From Siniperca chuatsi (taxonomy: Eukaryota > Chordata > Actinopteri > Centrarchiformes > Sinipercidae), in contig NC_058045.1 of assembly GCF_020085105.1 (NCBI RefSeq), positions 10,247,833-10,311,832 of the forward strand: a DNA stretch of 64,000 nucleotides. The letters are read 5' to 3'. The position numbers and the translations under genes are program-made. Below, one piece after another: positions 59,961 to 64,000 of the stretch (the stretch's first letter is position 1; each line of letters begins with the position of its first letter). Under the pieces are notes generated by a model. The model was not told where the DNA came from. It searched no databases and was given only the letters and a program-made list of their open reading frames with translations.

Positions 59961-60905
59961 TGGTAAATGACCAATTAATGGCTTTCAACAACGTTCCGTT
60001 TATTGTGAGGGCAAAATTAAACATGTCATCATTTTGCTATGGGCTGCTGGGTGACATAATATCATTTTAAAGCACAGACCCTTTTTGTGGCAGCAGTGTG
60101 ACGTGCTACAGCAGGAAAAGCACAGGCGTAAATAACATTATAAATGGCCACATTCCATTCAGGTGTTACAGTTCCAGGGATCTGGTACAGCTCAATGGGA
60201 CTGAACCATCACTAATGTTATTGGTTGCACTTGTTTTCTTGCAAGTCAAAATGTCTGCCATGAAAAAAGGCCTACCGGGATTTGAAGATGCTGACGTTTT
60301 TTCATTAATCAAAAGGACTTTTATCAACATAAGTTGGCTGAAATAAATTACTTCTGAGTTAGAGATTTTATTTAAAAAGGCCCTGCACACCCATGCTACA
60401 TCCACACAGGTGATCTTATTTGGACTGATTAGATTTATCTTAGGCGTCACATATTATCAAATCCAATCAAAAGCTGTAACCTACACAATATTTTGGTGTA
60501 ATCAAACATTTTTATGCACTTAAATCCCAAACAAGGGGATTCTACTACCATTTACGGTCAGCACACACACATATTATACAAATGAAAGTTTTTACTGATC
60601 ACTTGGGCAAAAACTTTCAAACATTCACATCCCACTGGATTATAATACATACCCATTTTCAAGTACAAATACAAGCGTGAAGCATCAATGTCATCACTTA
60701 TGTATCACTTAAATTCATGATATTTTACATACTAGAAACAATATTCCTAAAACGTTGATGCCTAAAACCTTAAACAAATTTAATATCGGAAAAACAAACA
60801 AAAAAAAAACATTGAGAAAAAACGTGTTACTTTATTGGAAACAGACTTTAAAACAAAAATGAAACTTTGTACAGCAATGTATATAGCGGTATCAGTGTAC
60901 GGACA
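59961..60905. other. Intergenic between fth1 promoter and incenp 3' end
   Basis: It contains the incenp 3' UTR, with AATAAA on the minus strand at 60831-60836, about 70 nt past the stop. Otherwise A/T-rich, with no gene recognised. Confidence 0.5.
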
Positions 60906-63900
60906 TTACTTGTTTCCAATTGGAGGTGAGTGCCACACAGCAGAGCTGGTGCGTTTAAAATAGCGAGGCTTGCTCTTGTAAAAGATGTTTTCCAGTTTTG
61001 GTGGTTCAATTGTTCCGAAGAAAGAGTCTAAATCAGGAGGGTTGAAGTACTGCTTCATAATTATCTGCTGCAGATTGTGACCTGGGATGGGGGGGACATT
61101 AAATACAATATTTTCATTTAAATCTACACAACATGAGACTGAAATCACACTGAGCATTCCCCAAATAAGTCTGATAAAAACAATCATGTCAAAATTATGT
61201 TTATGGGATTAACTCAAGAAGTCACAATATTAAAATTGACTGTTCATTGATAAAACTGTCATCTCATTTTAACATAAACCTGTTTATCTTTTATACATAA
61301 ATACTATACTAAATCATGTTTACCTTCTGCCCAGGATGGAATAGGTTTCCTTGGGGCAGACTCATCATCAGTGGAGTCGTCACTGTTTTGGTCCATCCCA
61401 TAATCTTCTGCACTTTTAGACATAATCAAAGGTTTGTTGCCGCCCTTTGGAGTGATAGAGTATGATTGTGGCGATTGCTGCAGAGGAGGATAAAACCCAT
61501 GGTGAGGCTTTGCTCTGATGAGAAATTATTTCTATTATGTTTTAAGATAGGAATTGATCAAATACGTGTGCCAAAAAATAAAATTTACCTCAATATCCAC
61601 GGTCACATTGAGGCCACCATCTTTTCTTACAGGCGTGCTCATTACAGAGCGCTGCAAAGATTAAGAAGAACAGTGGTAAACAAGTCTTTCACAACTGCTT
61701 TAAGGTTCCCTGTGGAGTTTTAGACCACTAGTAGACATATGGAGCTGTTTTTCAATGAGTGGGTCCCCGTTTTTGTTTATTTCGTGCAAGAAGACGCACA
61801 CGCACGCACACTATTCCAGTGATCAAGGTGGCAAAGACAGAGAAGAAGACTGCAGGCTAGTAAACATGGTTGTAAATGCTGGATTTGAAATACTTACAAA
61901 ACATTTTTTCTTTTAGTAAATTGGCGTTGCAAATGTTTTATGGAGGAAGGAAATTCACACACCACGTTTGTTAGACCTCAAGGATACACACAATGCGTTT
62001 TGGTGAGTAACACTAAGCATAACTTTTGTTTGTTTACAAGAAAACTCCACAAACCAGAAGAGACAAAACCCACAGAGACCTTTAAAGAATCAGGTAAGTT
62101 ATTCATATGTATTATTCCAAAATGTCCCCTTGTTTATCTGACTGATAAAAGTAAAAACTGTTTTTCAGAGTGTTTAGATTCTTACCTCGATATCCACAGT
62201 CACATTCAGGCCAGCAGCGGTCTTCATTACCGAGGGGAGAAGAGAGGTACATTTAGCTCCAACCAGTTGGCTGCTACAGTATTATGCACTCTAAAGAGTC
62301 TATTCAACCAAATGACTAGATAATCCACAGAAAACACTAACATTTTTATAGGGACTATTTGAAAATGTGTTCAACAGCAAAGTCTGTGAATAATAAAGCT
62401 AAATAAACAAAACCTTAACTATCTGCATGGCTAAAAGAAGTGTATTTTTAAATTGAGAATAATTAACCTTTAAGTCAACTTTTGCTGATGTTCAACTGCG
62501 CAGGTGTACCTAAACTAAGTCATTCTCCCTGCTGGTTTACCTGTGTATCAGCAGCCTTTTTAGCAGCAGCTTCTCTCTCTTTCGCAGCTTTCTCTTCTGC
62601 AGCTAATCTCTGCTGCTCCTCCTAGTGGAACAAAAAGCACGTAAACAACCAGACGGCTGAGCAACCAAAATAACAAACCCAGAGCTGCTGAAAATCTTAA
62701 TACATTAACTTTAAAATATGAGTGGACTACTTATCCACAGAGTTGTTTCATGGAGGTAAATGTGGACATGGTAACACAGTTATATGGAGCTCCTAATGAA
62801 ATTTAGTCACAACAAACAAATTTCCTGAAACGGTCTCATTAATCAATGAAACCTCTGGTCATTAGGCAGGGTTTCTCCACCAAATTAAATTTAAGACTTT
62901 AATACCACGTTAGGATTAACCAATGAAAATTTTTTTTTTGATAAAACTCGGCACTTGCCCATTTTGAGACGATGAGCTTCCTAGCTAATGTACCAGCAGT
63001 AGTGGCAGTGTTTGTAACAGGTCTGATGGTGCTGACTCAAACTTCACTGTTGCAGCAATCCCACTTTTAGTTTATAGGTGTGTAACGTGACCCAACAGCC
63101 CACAACCAGATCCAAAAACATTTTATAACCAACTATTTTCTGCATGTCAGAGAAAATATTTAAGAAGTTTACATTTAAGCATTTTTAATACCTTTTAAGG
63201 CCTTTTTTCAGGAAACTGAATGCAATGCTTTAAGACTTTTCCAGACCTGCAGATACCCTGAATAAATACTTGATTTTTTAAAATTAAAAAAAAAAACAAC
63301 ACACACACACTTTCTTTGCTTTTTTAAGCTCTTTACGATCTACCTTCAATTACTTATGGTTTCTCTGTTGCCTTTTGGACAACAGTAAAAGATCAGTTTT
63401 ATCAGGCAGGAGGCAATATCTTTCATGAATTATTTCACTGTTGCTATAAACACATCATGTGTGCTCAAATTTCCCTGACAAAGTGAAAGTTATAATCAAC
63501 CCAAAATCTGAGATTACTAAGCATCTATATGGAAAGTGGAGAAGTAGACTGCAAGAGTGATCTGTGTTTTGATGCTTTGCAACATGCAGTCTTTTAACAA
63601 GTTGTCAGTTTTAATGGATTCAAATAACAAATTTCCTTTGGACTACTAAAACAATCACGGTACAGACACATTAAAGTGTGGACCCAAATTTCAATTTCTT
63701 ACCAATCTTCTTTTTTCCTCAAGCGCCTTTCTTTTCTCCTCCAGTTCTCGCCTCTCTTTCTCTCTCGCTGCTCTCTCCAGTTCCCGTTGCAAAGCGAGAG
63801 CTTTTTCTTTTTCCACTCGCTCCCTGAAAAACAAACTCTGGAGTAAATACACAAACCTTTTTCTTACAGTCTTCTCTAATACAAGTTCAAGTTTAATACC

Positions 63901-64000
63901 TTTACCATTATCAAAAGATAATTAGGCTACTTAGTTTTTAGAGTAGTTATTACTGACCTTTCAGCAGCAGCTAGTCGTTCTCTCTCCAGCTCTCTCTCCC
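60906..64000 (-). CDS. incenp: Inner centromere protein, C-terminal part (partial)
   Basis: Minus-strand exons 5' to 3': from beyond the edge to 63958, then 63823-63703, 62621-62541, 62221-62186 (possible alternative), 61651-61589, 61477-61324 and 61081-60906. INCENP is the scaffold of the chromosomal passenger complex with Aurora B, survivin and borealin. It works at centromeres and the central spindle. The coding seen is the end of the charged single-alpha-helix region ([45 protein letters not shown]) followed by LNVTVDIE and [19 protein letters not shown]. It ends in the IN-box that binds and activates Aurora [29 protein letters not shown]. The TSS motif phosphorylated by Aurora B is intact. 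The N-terminus lies beyond the right edge. Confidence 0.93.
62186..62221 (-). other. incenp: Duplicate incenp exon encoding LNVTVDIE
   Basis: A 36-nt segment in phase 0 codes [12 protein letters not shown] and ends at a strong donor (GAG|gtaaga). It mirrors the 63-nt exon 61651-61589, which codes [21 protein letters not shown]. Homology continues upstream (SVMKT against SVMST) into what is now intron. The acceptor AG at the position matching the other copy is missing, so the acceptor must be ATGAAG|ACC. It could be included with its twin, used instead of it, or dead. Confidence 0.6.

Overview
The window is vertebrate nuclear DNA from a ray-finned fish, most likely a percomorph teleost. The genes have many short GT-AG introns, the intergenic spaces are compact, and the repeats are fish types: a Rex3-like LINE with a GATG tail, a tRNA-derived SINE, hAT-like MITEs starting TAGGGCTGCAC, and CAGTGGTGGAAG elements. 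Exon structures were worked out by hand from splice signals, frame continuity and remembered vertebrate homologues. All spliced totals come out as whole codons.

Layout, left to right: the last two coding exons of a gel-forming mucin (+, 392-904); gtf2h1, TFIIH subunit p62 (+, 3361-10319); hps5, BLOC-2 subunit (+, 13486-26346); a thyroid peroxidase gene with peroxidase, sushi, short EGF and TM segments (+, 28166-35849); rab3il1, a Rab GEF of the Sec2/Rabin type (-, 37544-46581); best1, a bestrophin chloride channel (+, 48773-53173); fth1, ferritin heavy chain (-, 55240-57946); and the 3' part of incenp (-, 60906 to beyond the right edge).

The right half (rab3il1-best1-fth1-incenp) matches human 11q12.3. 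The left half (mucin, gtf2h1, hps5) corresponds to human 11p15. TPO lies elsewhere (2p25) in human. The genes are an ordinary syntenic block and do not form one pathway.

The most interesting signals are about splicing and transposons. A hAT-like MITE has inserted exactly at an exon-intron junction of rab3il1. It duplicated the splice donor in its 8-bp target site, and its own terminal repeat now completes the proximal donor. The same gene has a 24-nt microexon that looks skippable and whose omission restores the canonical Rabin sequence. incenp carries a tandem duplicate of the exon encoding LNVTVDIE. A decayed two-domain transposon with long inverted repeats sits in an fth1 intron. I found no bacterial, viral or CRISPR-like system.
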